A stretch of DNA of 32,931 nt from Candidatus Delongbacteria bacterium. GTDB lineage: Bacteria; UBA4055. The notes beneath the pieces are model-generated. The model did no database searches. It saw only the letters and a list, made by a program, of their open reading frames with translations, and was not told where the DNA came from. The position numbers and the translations under genes are program-made. This document shows positions 1 to 7,955 of the stretch, in pieces. The stretch covers positions 1-32,931 of the forward strand of contig JAFGVM010000017.1 in assembly GCA_016937995.1 (NCBI GenBank). Direction: 5' to 3'. How positions within the stretch are numbered: position 1 is the first letter of the stretch; the number at the start of each line of letters is the position of its first letter.

Positions 1-45
1 ATTGATATAAACATTCCTGAACCTGAACAGGATAATAATAACTGA
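1..45 (+). CDS. possible 3' end of a truncated upstream gene
   Basis: Frame 1 reads 14 codons from the window edge to a TGA at 43-45, ending in an acidic, Asn-rich tail (PEPEQDNNN). The composition looks like a protein C-terminus, and the gap before the tRNA promoter fits a gene end. It is too short to identify and may be chance. Confidence 0.3.
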   Translation: MDINIPEPEQDNNN

Positions 46-80
46 CTTGATACAAGCCTTAAAATCCTTTCAAAAAATAC

Positions 81-109
81 TTGACAATAAAAGCTAAGAG
101 CGTTATATT
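81..109 (+). promoter_or_regulatory. sigma-70 type promoter of the tRNA gene
   Basis: A perfect -35 TTGACA (81-86) is followed by a 17-base spacer and TATATT (104-109). Transcription would start near 116, about 18 bases before the tRNA. It is the only clear promoter before the genes that follow, so it may also feed nif3 and rnpB by read-through. Confidence 0.85.
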
Positions 110-133
110 TGCTAACCTGCAAAATGCAGTATC

Positions 134-207
134 GGGGCTATAGCTCAGTCGGTTAGAGCAGTAGACTCATAATCTATTGGTCCGGGGTTCAAGTCCCTGT
201 AGCCCCA
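134..207 (+). tRNA. tRNA with CAU anticodon (elongator Met or lysidine-modified Ile2)
   Basis: A full cloverleaf can be drawn. The acceptor arm GGGGCTA pairs with TAGCCCC and the D stem is GCTC/GAGC. The anticodon stem GTAGA/TCTAT holds the loop CTCATAA (anticodon CAT), and the T arm is CGGGG-TTCAAGT-CCCTG. The G1-C72 pair and the lack of a GGG/CCC anticodon stem exclude initiator tRNA. Elongator Met and Ile2 (read after TilS modification) share this anticodon, and the sequence alone does not decide between them. The 3' CCA is not encoded (A-CAA follows), so it must be added by a CCA-adding enzyme. Confidence 0.95.
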
Positions 208-216
208 CAAGTAACG

Positions 217-242
217 AAAAGGTGCCTAGCACCTTTTTTTTT
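217..242 (+). terminator. intrinsic terminator after the tRNA
   Basis: A 9-bp stem AAAAGGTGC/GCACCTTTT with a 3-base loop runs into nine T residues (234-242). It ends only 14 bases before the next start codon, so it either ends the tRNA transcript or attenuates read-through into the Nif3 gene. Confidence 0.85.
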
Positions 243-256
243 ACTATGGAGAAATT

Positions 257-1381
257 ATGCTGGTAAACGATGTTTTAAAAATACTTAACAAGAGAATTAT
301 TCCATCTATCAAATGGAAGGATGATCCTGTTGGTCTTTTAGTTGGAAATAAGAGCTCAGAAGTTCGATCTATACTGGTAAGTCTTAATCCAACTATTGAT
401 GTTGTTGAGGAGGCTGTTGAAAAAAAATGTAACCTTATCGTTACACATCATCCGCTTTTTAAAAATCCATTGAAAAAATTAATTCACGGAGAATATTATT
501 CCGACATTATCTCAATGATGATCAAAAACGACATCTCTTTTATAGCATGCCATACAAATTATGATCTTCTGGATGGTGGAGTAAGTCATTTACTTGCCGG
601 TAAATTTAATTTAAAAAACATAAAACCACTGATACCGCTAAATGAAATATCCGGGGTGGAAGTTACAGAGTTATTTAAGATCGTAGTCTATGTTCCTTCT
701 GAATTTGAAGATCAGATCAAAGAAACGATCAGTAGCAACGGTGGAGCTTCCATAGGAAATTATGATCATGTATTTTTTCAAACAAAGGGTGAAAGCAACT
801 TCAGACCGGGAAAGAACTCATCACCATTCATAGGAACAAAAGGTGTTATTGAGCGTGTAAATGAGATAAAAATAGAGACCGTTGTACCTTCATGGAAGTT
901 GAATGAACTGATTGAAAAAGTTAAGTCTGTACATCCTTATGAAGAGCCTGTCATCGATATTTTCAAACTTGAGAATCTTTCAGGTAACTTTGGACTGGGG
1001 GTAATTGGAGACCTTGAATATGAATTAAGCTTAAAGGAATTTGCTCAAAATACAGAAAAATATTTGAACACAAAAACTTTAAGAATAGCTTCGACTACCT
1101 CAAAAAAGATCAAAAAAGTCGCTGTTTGCGGTGGAAACGGTTCATCCTATTGGAAGCATGCTTATATGGCTGGTGCAGACCTGTATCTTACATCGGAATT
1201 TGGACATCATCTCTATCAGGAAGCATCGAAATATATTCACATCATTGATGCAACTCATCATGCGACGGAAATTGTTGCGTCTAACGGATTGTTTGATTAT
1301 CTTAGTAACGAAATATTGGATAACAGGATAATTCTTTCTGAAGTAGATAAGGATCCTGTTATAAGTGTTGACGAAATATAA
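257..1381 (+). CDS. Nif3-like dinuclear metal centre protein (YqfO/YbgI, DUF34), long form
   Basis: This 374-residue protein belongs to the Nif3/YbgI family, often annotated as GTP cyclohydrolase 1 type 2 homologue although the physiological reaction is unsettled. Metal ligands of the family are visible: THHPLF (His64-His65), CHTNYD (His99, Asp103) and near the C-terminus DATHHATE (His334-His335, Glu338). About 374 residues matches the long YqfO form, which carries a central PII-like insert; the SVHPYEEPVIDI stretch belongs to that insert. The ATG has GGAG at 248-251. The gene follows the tRNA terminator without room for its own promoter and is followed after 29 bases by the zinc-ribbon gene, a pairing common in bacteria. 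It is cytoplasmic. Confidence 0.93.
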   Translation: MLVNDVLKILNKRIIPSIKWKDDPVGLLVGNKSSEVRSILVSLNPTIDVVEEAVEKKCNLIVTHHPLFKNPLKKLIHGEYYSDIISMMIKNDISFIACHTNYDLLDGGVSHLLAGKFNLKNIKPLIPLNEISGVEVTELFKIVVYVPSEFEDQIKETISSNGGASIGNYDHVFFQTKGESNFRPGKNSSPFIGTKGVIERVNEIKIETVVPSWKLNELIEKVKSVHPYEEPVIDIFKLENLSGNFGLGVIGDLEYELSLKEFAQNTEKYLNTKTLRIASTTSKKIKKVAVCGGNGSSYWKHAYMAGADLYLTSEFGHHLYQEASKYIHIIDATHHATEIVASNGLFDYLSNEILDNRIILSEVDKDPVISVDEI

Positions 1382-1410
1382 ATAAGACCTGTTTTATCAA
1401 GGAGTAATAA

Positions 1411-2130
1411 ATGCAAAAAAAACTACAACAGCTTACAGATCTACAAACTTTAGATACAAAGTTGTACAAAATTGAAAAAGCAAAAGGAAACCTTCCTTAC
1501 CTTGTAAATGAATTTACCCGTGAGATAAATGAGATTCAAAAAGTTCTAGAGGAACTGAATACCGATTTTTCAGATACTAAAAAGGATATCCTTGATTCAA
1601 AAGCAACAGTCGATGAATCAAATAAGTTGCTTGAAAAATACAAAGATCAGAGAAGTATGGTAACAAATAATAAAGAGTATGAAGCTCTTGTTAATGAAAT
1701 GGCTTACCGAGAAAATTTAGTAGAAGAACTTACCTTAAAAATATCTGAATCAAACGTTAATTTACAAAGTATCACTGAAAATATTGACCAACAAAATAAA
1801 TTGCTTGAAGAAAAGACTGAAACACTGAAAGAAAAACAGAAGCAGCTTGATGAAAAACTTGCTGCGACTGCAGAAGATGAGAAAAAGTTAGCTGAAAAAA
1901 GAAATAAACTTGTTGCAAAAATTGACAAACATTTATATAATTTGTATGAAAGAATATATAGTTCAAAGAACCAAGCTGCAGTTGTACCTGCTGATGAAGG
2001 GCATTGCGGTGGTTGCTTCACTGTGTTACCGTCTCAAAAACTCTCTGAATTAAAGAGAGGGGATTCGATAGTACAGTGTGATACATGTAGCAGGATATTG
2101 ATATACAGTTTCGGAAACGAAAGTAAGTAG
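1411..2130 (+). CDS. coiled-coil zinc-ribbon protein (COG1579 / DUF164 family)
   Basis: The 239-residue protein has a long charged coiled coil (about residues 10-180, rich in Glu, Lys, Leu and Asn). A C4 zinc ribbon follows: Cys199-x2-Cys202 in HCGGC and Cys223-x2-Cys226 in CDTC. This is the architecture of the COG1579 family, suggested to bind nucleic acid but without an established reaction. AAGGAG at 1399-1404 sets the ATG. The gene lies 29 bases after the Nif3 gene and its stop codon is 7 bases before the RNase P RNA. That context suggests co-transcription and perhaps a role near RNA or translation, which is inference. Confidence 0.9.
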   Translation: MQKKLQQLTDLQTLDTKLYKIEKAKGNLPYLVNEFTREINEIQKVLEELNTDFSDTKKDILDSKATVDESNKLLEKYKDQRSMVTNNKEYEALVNEMAYRENLVEELTLKISESNVNLQSITENIDQQNKLLEEKTETLKEKQKQLDEKLAATAEDEKKLAEKRNKLVAKIDKHLYNLYERIYSSKNQAAVVPADEGHCGGCFTVLPSQKLSELKRGDSIVQCDTCSRILIYSFGNESK

Positions 2131-2137
2131 TGCAAAA

Positions 2138-2500
2138 AAAGTTGGTTGGATGGTCGTGTTTCAATTGATATTGGAATAAGGAAAGTCCGGACACCATAGA
2201 GCAGGATGCCTGTGAAAGCAGGGTGCAGAAATGCAACGGAAAGTGCAACAGAAAGCAAACCGCCTTGAACTAGATTCAGGGTAAGGGTGAAAGGGTGTGG
2301 TAAGAGCACACCGCGAAAGATCGTAAGATCATTCGGCATGGTAAACCCCATCCGGTGCAAGACCAAGTAAATCTTCCTTTTCAAACTGCTCGTTTGAGCT
2401 TAGGCGGGAAGAAGGGTCGGTCGCTTAGCAGCTTTGCTGCGTAGATAAATGACCATCGATTCTCCAGGGAATTACAGAATCCGGCTTATAGACCAACTTT
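2138..2500 (+). ncRNA. rnpB: RNase P RNA, bacterial type A
   Basis: This is the catalytic RNA that removes 5' leaders from precursor tRNAs. The conserved blocks are in order: AAGGAAAGTCCGGAC near 2180, a GTAAGAGCACACCGC block near 2300, GGTGCAAGACCAAGTA near 2355 and the 3' block AATCCGGCTTATAGACC near 2480. The ends pair as the P1 helix, AAAGTTGGT (2138-2146) with ACCAACTTT (2492-2500), which fixes the borders. No promoter with good hexamers is visible in the 7-base gap after the zinc-ribbon gene and no T-rich terminator follows. The RNA is therefore probably processed from a longer transcript. Confidence 0.96.
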
Positions 2501-2529
2501 AAATTGTAATTAAAAAGTTAGATATAGAT

Positions 2530-3309
2530 ATGAGAATAATAATACCTGTAGTGATATTAGCAAGTCTCGTAAACATTTTTTGTAAGGTACCCTTCAAAAC
2601 GCTTTACGTTGAGATCAAGAAAGAAAGGTATGAAGGTGATCCTGAATTACTAAAAAGACATCAGGAAAATATTGATAAACTTGACGTATTTATTTCAGTG
2701 CAAAAAATATGGGTCGATGTTGAGAATAATTCCTATTTAATGATCGAAGAACCTGCTGAGGGTAACAATGTCCTTGAAAAAAATGGTAAATTGAAATACA
2801 AGGACAGGCATTACACACTTGATTATGGACTGAATTTTGCCTGGGATGGTACGGAAGTGGTAGGTGAGCTCATTTTTGATAACTATACAACAGATGTTCC
2901 AAATTATGAATATTACAAAGCTAAGTTGGTAAAAAAAGTGCGTATTACATGTGGCGATGGAGAGAAAAGAAAAGCACATATTTATAGCTACATGTTCTTT
3001 GATCCCACAGATCAGGATGAAACTGACGCATACGTGAATGAAATTAAGAACAGTGATATGCCTGAAGAAGACAAAAATGTAGAGATTCAGGCTGCGATAG
3101 GAGCTTTAGAAAAAAAAGCGATACGGTATACTGAGTGGATCTGGGTGGATAACGATATTGAAACCAAGATGTTCTTAAGAAAATATGAAACTTCGAATGA
3201 TGTTAGAACTGTTTTTGAGGTGACAAAGTTGATCGTTAATGAACCTCTGGATAAAGACATTTTTGAAGAGACTCTGTCAAAGTTCAAAATAAAACAAGTT
3301 AAGGGTTAG
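2530..3309 (+). CDS. secreted protein, possibly LolA-like (outer-membrane lipoprotein-sorting type)
   Basis: The 259-residue protein starts with a hydrophobic segment (about residues 2-18) that looks like a signal peptide or anchor. No proper lipobox is seen, since the Cys18 context is VNIFC. The rest is charged and beta-rich. The closing part, with a bent strand pattern and a LIVNEPLDKDIFEE segment, resembles the C-terminal part of LolA/LolB-like periplasmic proteins; this is a resemblance, not a firm family call. The start has no strong ribosome site. It lies just after rnpB and before recJ on the same strand. The function is unknown. Confidence 0.6.
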   Translation: MRIIIPVVILASLVNIFCKVPFKTLYVEIKKERYEGDPELLKRHQENIDKLDVFISVQKIWVDVENNSYLMIEEPAEGNNVLEKNGKLKYKDRHYTLDYGLNFAWDGTEVVGELIFDNYTTDVPNYEYYKAKLVKKVRITCGDGEKRKAHIYSYMFFDPTDQDETDAYVNEIKNSDMPEEDKNVEIQAAIGALEKKAIRYTEWIWVDNDIETKMFLRKYETSNDVRTVFEVTKLIVNEPLDKDIFEETLSKFKIKQVKG

Positions 3310-3362
3310 CCTCAGGCTACAACTACCATGATTTTAATAATATTATATAAATTAGGCCAAAA

Positions 3363-5123
3363 GTGGAAAAAAGATGGGAATTCAAAAATGATCCAGAACC
3401 CTATATAATTGATGATCTGGCAAGCCAAACAGGGCTTCCGTCAGCTATTCTCAAGTTACTAGTCTCAAGAGGTTACAAAACCCGGGAGGATATAGAGACC
3501 TTCCTGCACCCCGAAAATGTTGAATACCACGATCCTTTTTTAATGAAGGATATGGATAAGGCAGTGGAAAGGGTAATTGAAGCACTGGTCAACAGAGAGA
3601 ACATTCTGATCTGGGGAGATTACGATGTTGACGGAATTACCTCGACCTCTATTCTTTACCTGTTTTTTCTGAGAAGATTAGGGCTGAAAGTAGATTATGC
3701 AATACCTAATAGGGAATCTGAAGGATACGGTTTAAGCAATAATGGAATATTGCAGGCATCCAAAAATGGTGTTGACCTTATCATTACCGTTGATTGCGGT
3801 ATTACTTCCGTTCAGGAAGTTGAATATGCTAAATCTCTTGGCATAGATATTATTATCACTGATCATCATGAACCTGATAATGAACTGCCGAAAGCATATG
3901 CTATCATTGACCCGAAAAGAAATGACTGTGACTACCCGTACAAACATTTAGCTGGAGTTGGAGTTGCTTTCAAGCTTATTCAGGGTATTCTTGCCAATAA
4001 CGACATGCCGTTAAAAATATCTGAAAAATTCATTAATATCACAGCTATTGGTACTGCTGCTGACATCGTTCCTATGACCGGGGAGAACAGAAAGATCGTT
4101 TATGAAGGTCTCAGAACTTTAGGCAATTGCCCTAATATAGGTCTAAGTACACTTTTAAAAAAGCTTAATTTCTATGGAAATGATGTGAAAGTCAATCATA
4201 TCCTTTTTGGACTTGCTCCAAGGATCAATGCTGTGGGAAGAATGGGGGATGCAGAGAGAGCTGTAAACCTTTTAATTACTAACGACATTCAGGAGGCAAC
4301 TGAGATAGTTGCTGATCTTGAACTTGAAAATAAAAGAAGAAGAGAATTTGATGCTGAAACATTGAGTGAGGCAATAAATATTCTTGAAGAAGTTGATCAT
4401 TTTGATCCTAAAGCTGATAAAGCTATCGTAGTTGCAAATGAGAACTGGCATGTGGGAGTTATAGGGATAGTTGCCTCAAGATTAGTGGAAAAATACTACC
4501 GACCAAGTGTTGTAATATCCATAAATGACGGTATTGGTAAAGGATCCTGCAGAAGTATTTCCGGAATAAACATATATGAAGTTCTTACAGAGTGTTACGA
4601 GTTGAACCTGTTGGAACAGGAGAATTTTGGAGGTCATAACTATGCGGCCGGATTTGAGATAGACAGTAAAAATATTCCTGAGTTCAAAAAGAAATTCAAT
4701 GAGATAATCTCACGGACAACACCTGATAAAGATTTTAAACCTTTCCTTAAGATCGACCTGAAAATAGATTTTAACGATATTGATCAGGATATGATGGATA
4801 ACCTATATCTCTTTGAACCTTTTGGTCCATATAACGAACAGCCTGTCTTTGCTACAGAAAATGTTGATATCGTAGGTGAAGTACGTATCGTAGGATCGAA
4901 ATTGGATTCCAACAACAGAAAAATGAAGTCCAAAGGTAATCATCTTCGTATGAAATTAAGACAGAATGGTATCGTTTTCGATGCTATCGGTTTTAACCTT
5001 GCTGATAAGTTCGATCTTGTGAATGATCTTAGATCAAACCTTAAATTTGCATATTTGATCGAAGAGAACAACTGGAATGGATCTTCATATATTCAACTTA
5101 AGATCAAAGATATTTTGGCTTAA
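3363..5123 (+). CDS. recJ: single-stranded-DNA-specific exonuclease RecJ
   Basis: RecJ degrades single-stranded DNA 5' to 3' in recombination and mismatch repair. All DHH-superfamily motifs are present: WGDYDVDGITS (Asp86, Asp88, Asp90), VDCGITS (Asp144), ITDHHE (Asp167-His168-His169) and GTAADIVPM (Asp234). The DHHA1 part includes VGVIGIVASRL and the FGGHNYAAGFEI glycine-rich motif, and a C-terminal OB-like domain follows. At 586 residues the length is normal. Translation starts at GTG, with weak ribosome-site support (AGG upstream). The MBL hydrolase gene begins two bases after the stop codon. Confidence 0.96.
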   Translation: MEKRWEFKNDPEPYIIDDLASQTGLPSAILKLLVSRGYKTREDIETFLHPENVEYHDPFLMKDMDKAVERVIEALVNRENILIWGDYDVDGITSTSILYLFFLRRLGLKVDYAIPNRESEGYGLSNNGILQASKNGVDLIITVDCGITSVQEVEYAKSLGIDIIITDHHEPDNELPKAYAIIDPKRNDCDYPYKHLAGVGVAFKLIQGILANNDMPLKISEKFINITAIGTAADIVPMTGENRKIVYEGLRTLGNCPNIGLSTLLKKLNFYGNDVKVNHILFGLAPRINAVGRMGDAERAVNLLITNDIQEATEIVADLELENKRRREFDAETLSEAINILEEVDHFDPKADKAIVVANENWHVGVIGIVASRLVEKYYRPSVVISINDGIGKGSCRSISGINIYEVLTECYELNLLEQENFGGHNYAAGFEIDSKNIPEFKKKFNEIISRTTPDKDFKPFLKIDLKIDFNDIDQDMMDNLYLFEPFGPYNEQPVFATENVDIVGEVRIVGSKLDSNNRKMKSKGNHLRMKLRQNGIVFDAIGFNLADKFDLVNDLRSNLKFAYLIEENNWNGSSYIQLKIKDILA

Positions 5124-5125
5124 AA

Positions 5126-5914
5126 ATGGAGAAATTACATATAATATCTGATGGGAAATTGGAAGTTAGATACAGTACCGGGAGACATGATTTGTCTCCC
5201 GTTTCATTAGATGACAGCTATCCCTCAATGAAGATGGGGTCCAATTGCCTGCTTATTCAGAAAAATGATAAAAATGTTTTAATTGATACCGGAACCGGAC
5301 TTTTTAACCCTGATGAAAACAAATATAAAATTGACTACCCAAGAAAGCTTTTAACAGGTCTGAAAGATCTTAATATCACCCCCTCAGACATTGATATAGT
5401 AATTTTGACACACTTCCATTTCGATCATTGCGGTGGATGTATAAGTGAAGATAAGGAACCTGTATTTTCAAATGCGGTACATTACCTTCAGTCCAGTGAA
5501 ATTGAATTTGCTGAAAAAGATCCTACATTATATAAATACTGGTCTGTCTTTAAAGATATTCTTGGGAAATACAATTTACTCAAAATAATTGACGGTAATT
5601 TTAATCTTGAAAAATCAGTTAAACTTATGCTATCACCTGGACATACCGCAGGATTGCAGTACGCAAAATTTACTATCAATGATCAGAATTATATATTTCC
5701 CGGAGATATAATTCCTACTCTTTGGCATTTGAATAATGAAAATATTATATATCTTGACTACGATCCAGAGGCATTGAAAACAGCAAAACGAAATATCATA
5801 AATGATTGTATCGAAGACGATTCAGTTATGATATTTCAACATTCAGTCAGACCTATGATGGGAAAATTGATTAATAAGGGATCAAAAATTGGATTTCAAA
5901 GAATATATTGTTAA
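5126..5914 (+). CDS. MBL-fold metal-dependent hydrolase
   Basis: The 262-residue protein is a metallo-beta-lactamase fold enzyme. The metal motif HFHFDH covers residues 96-101 (His96, His98, Asp100, His101). Further ligands are His173 in SPGHTAG, Asp194 in FPGDIIP and a late His in IFQHS. The layout resembles the lactonase/glyoxalase-II-like branch; the substrate cannot be read from sequence. There is no signal peptide, so it should be cytoplasmic. The ATG follows the recJ stop by two bases, so it is probably translated by coupling with recJ. Whether it shares a pathway with RecJ is unknown. Confidence 0.85.
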   Translation: MEKLHIISDGKLEVRYSTGRHDLSPVSLDDSYPSMKMGSNCLLIQKNDKNVLIDTGTGLFNPDENKYKIDYPRKLLTGLKDLNITPSDIDIVILTHFHFDHCGGCISEDKEPVFSNAVHYLQSSEIEFAEKDPTLYKYWSVFKDILGKYNLLKIIDGNFNLEKSVKLMLSPGHTAGLQYAKFTINDQNYIFPGDIIPTLWHLNNENIIYLDYDPEALKTAKRNIINDCIEDDSVMIFQHSVRPMMGKLINKGSKIGFQRIYC

Positions 5915-5938
5915 TATTATTTCAGGTATTCTTAAAGC

Positions 5939-5967
5939 TTGACATTCTAAATATATTACACTACCTT
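5939..5967 (+). promoter_or_regulatory. probable promoter of the outer-membrane protein gene
   Basis: TTGACA (5939-5944), a 17-base spacer and TACCTT (5962-5967, fits TAnnnT) place a start near 5974, about 30 bases before the ATG at 6003. Confidence 0.6.
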
Positions 5968-6002
5968 TATCAAACTAATTAGTTTTAATATAGGAATTAT
6001 AT

Positions 6003-7250
6003 ATGCGTACTCTAAATTTATTTTTGTTTTCATTTTTCTTTTTTACATTATCGTTGCTTGCTGATGATAAAAGTTTAATACCTAAAATATACATCGACTG
6101 CAACAACTGCGATCTCGATTTTGTAAGAAGTGAAATAAAATTCGTTAATTATGTTATTGACCGGAAAGTTGCAGATGTATTTATCATGATCACTGATGAG
6201 ACAACCGGTAGCAACGGACAGAATTATACTGTTGAATTCACAGGACAGGAAAAGTTCATTAATAAAAATGATACTTTGAAATTTACTTCTATGCAGGATG
6301 ACACTGAGGATATCATTAGGCAAAAATTCGTTCAATGCTTAAAATTGGGACTGATTCCTTATATAACAAACACTCCTATTTGTGAAAATATTAAAATTAT
6401 TTATGATCCTGGTACTGAAGAGGAAAGTATTCTTGATGATCCATGGGACAGCTGGGTTTTCAGTATAAGTGCGTACGGGAATATGAATTCTCAAAAAAAT
6501 AATGACTCTTATTATACTTATGGGAGTATTTCCGCCAAAAGAGTTACGGAGGACTGGAAATTCAATACTTCAATATTTGCGGACTATCAGGAACAGAATT
6601 TCTACTCTTTCGATGAAAATGATAATATTGTTTCATCTGCAACCGATTCTTATTTTTCCAGGGGACAAAGTCTTAGTTCGCTGCTTGTAAAAAGCATCGG
6701 AGATCACTGGTCAGCAGGAATTTCATGCGATATTTTATCTTCTACATACTCCAACTATGACTATAGAATTTCTACTTATCCTGCAATAGAATACAATTTA
6801 TTTCCTTACTCTGAATCTACAAGCAGAGAGTTGAAGTTTTTATATAGAGTTGGATATCGTTATTTCAAATATAATGAAACTACCATATACAATTATCTTG
6901 CAGAAGGGAGATTCAGACAAATACTTGAGATATCAATGGAAATTAAAAGACCTTGGGGTAATATTGAGACAAATATAACCGGTTCTAATTACTTTTTTGA
7001 CCTTGATAAGAACAGAGTAGACATATACTCCGAAATATCTCTGAATATACTTAAAGGTCTCTCAGTGAATATTTACGGAGGTTATTCTATCATTCATGAT
7101 CAGCTTAATCTACCGAGGGGGGAGGTCAATGCGGAAGAATTGTTACTGCAGAAACAGGAGCTTTCAACGGAATATACTTTCTGGTCATCAGTAGGTCTTA
7201 GTTACACATTTGGTTCTATATATAATAATGTCGTTAATCCGAGATTTTAA
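6003..7250 (+). CDS. predicted outer-membrane beta-barrel protein of unknown function
   Basis: The 415-residue protein has a clear signal peptide (about residues 1-20, ending LSLLA-DD). Residues 30-120 form a globular N-terminal part with IDCNNCDLDFVRSEI and a repeated VADVFIMITD style. The remainder has alternating aromatic and polar residues typical of beta strands, closing with a strand (SVGLSYTFGS) and a terminal Phe, the usual end of an outer-membrane barrel. The DCNNCD motif could be a disulfide or a metal site. AGGA at 5992-5995 supports the ATG. It ends 5 bases before the stop of the convergent chalcone-isomerase-like gene. No specific function is recognised. Confidence 0.7.
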   Translation: MRTLNLFLFSFFFFTLSLLADDKSLIPKIYIDCNNCDLDFVRSEIKFVNYVIDRKVADVFIMITDETTGSNGQNYTVEFTGQEKFINKNDTLKFTSMQDDTEDIIRQKFVQCLKLGLIPYITNTPICENIKIIYDPGTEEESILDDPWDSWVFSISAYGNMNSQKNNDSYYTYGSISAKRVTEDWKFNTSIFADYQEQNFYSFDENDNIVSSATDSYFSRGQSLSSLLVKSIGDHWSAGISCDILSSTYSNYDYRISTYPAIEYNLFPYSESTSRELKFLYRVGYRYFKYNETTIYNYLAEGRFRQILEISMEIKRPWGNIETNITGSNYFFDLDKNRVDIYSEISLNILKGLSVNIYGGYSIIHDQLNLPRGEVNAEELLLQKQELSTEYTFWSSVGLSYTFGSIYNNVVNPRF

Positions 7251-7255
7251 TTAAA

Positions 7256-7822
7256 TTATTCACCCAGCATATCTTCTTTTAAGCTCTTCTGAGCAGGTTC
7301 TTCGCATAGCCATATCCCGAATAAAGCCTCTTTGAATCTGTGACCTTTTATCAGTGCGGAAGGAACTCCATTCTTAATGATACTTGTTCCCAGAGAGTCA
7401 GTATATATCATTTCAAAAATATCACCGTCTTTTATCTCGTCTTTGAATACTGAAGTAAATTCTCCGATCTCTTTCTTGATAGGAGCTGTGTTGTTATTTG
7501 TCGAATTTTCGAAACCTTCGTTAACTGCATTTCTCATCTTCTTACTTGTAATCAATGAAGATGTGATGTAAAGTCTGATAGCCATATCCTCTTTCGAGTT
7601 TATTATGGCTTTTGCGACCTTGTCTTTTTTTTTCAAATATAAAGCACCTACATAAAGGTCCATAAAAAATTTCTCTCTGACACCTGCTCCGTTTAAAATC
7701 AGCTGTGTACTGTTAGACTTTAAAGTTTCAGGTATTTCTATACCGCTTACGATCCTTGAATATAGAACTGAACTTGGAATGATCAGTGCTGAAATAATAA
7801 AAGATAAAATAATATTTTTCAT
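7256..7822 (-). CDS. secreted chalcone-isomerase-like protein
   Basis: The 188-residue protein begins with a signal peptide (about residues 1-22). It continues with the pattern of the bacterial chalcone isomerase-like domain: IVSGIEIPETL, LILNGAGVREKFFMDLYVGALYL, the TSSLITSKKMRNAVNEGF helix and a terminal FGIWLCEEPAQKSLKEDMLG. Bacterial members keep the fold but usually not the plant catalytic reaction; fatty-acid binding or envelope roles have been suggested. GGAG before the ATG supports the start. It is convergent with the outer-membrane protein gene and divergent from the M16 peptidase gene. Confidence 0.85.
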   Translation of the reverse strand: MKNIILSFIISALIIPSSVLYSRIVSGIEIPETLKSNSTQLILNGAGVREKFFMDLYVGALYLKKKDKVAKAIINSKEDMAIRLYITSSLITSKKMRNAVNEGFENSTNNNTAPIKKEIGEFTSVFKDEIKDGDIFEMIYTDSLGTSIIKNGVPSALIKGHRFKEALFGIWLCEEPAQKSLKEDMLGE

Positions 7823-7844
7823 ACTTTCTCCGTTTTTTAATCAA

Positions 7845-7871
7845 ATTATAGTTTATACTTATTATTGTCAA
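7845..7871 (-). promoter_or_regulatory. promoter-like hexamers with a 15-base spacer
   Basis: On the minus strand a perfect TTGACA (7866-7871) and a perfect TATAAT (7845-7850) are separated by only 15 bases. They lie about 25 bases upstream of the start of the chalcone-isomerase-like gene. The short spacer suggests a weak promoter or one that needs help from a regulator. Confidence 0.55.
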
Positions 7872-7955
7872 TAAAATAACATTAATTTTCTTGCTCAAAT
7901 CAATTATATTTCATTCCTTTCTAACGATTAAATAATTAATAAAGGGTTATACTGA

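Noticed and set aside
2260-2290. A copy of the 26-base repeat inside rnpB (TTGAACTAGATTCAGGG)
   Set aside because: It resembles the repeat but fits the variable P12 hairpin region of RNase P RNA, and its stem is imperfect.
2034-2384. Minus-strand open frame of 116 codons
   Set aside because: It runs across the RNase P RNA, whose conserved blocks explain the sequence; the translation has no domain.
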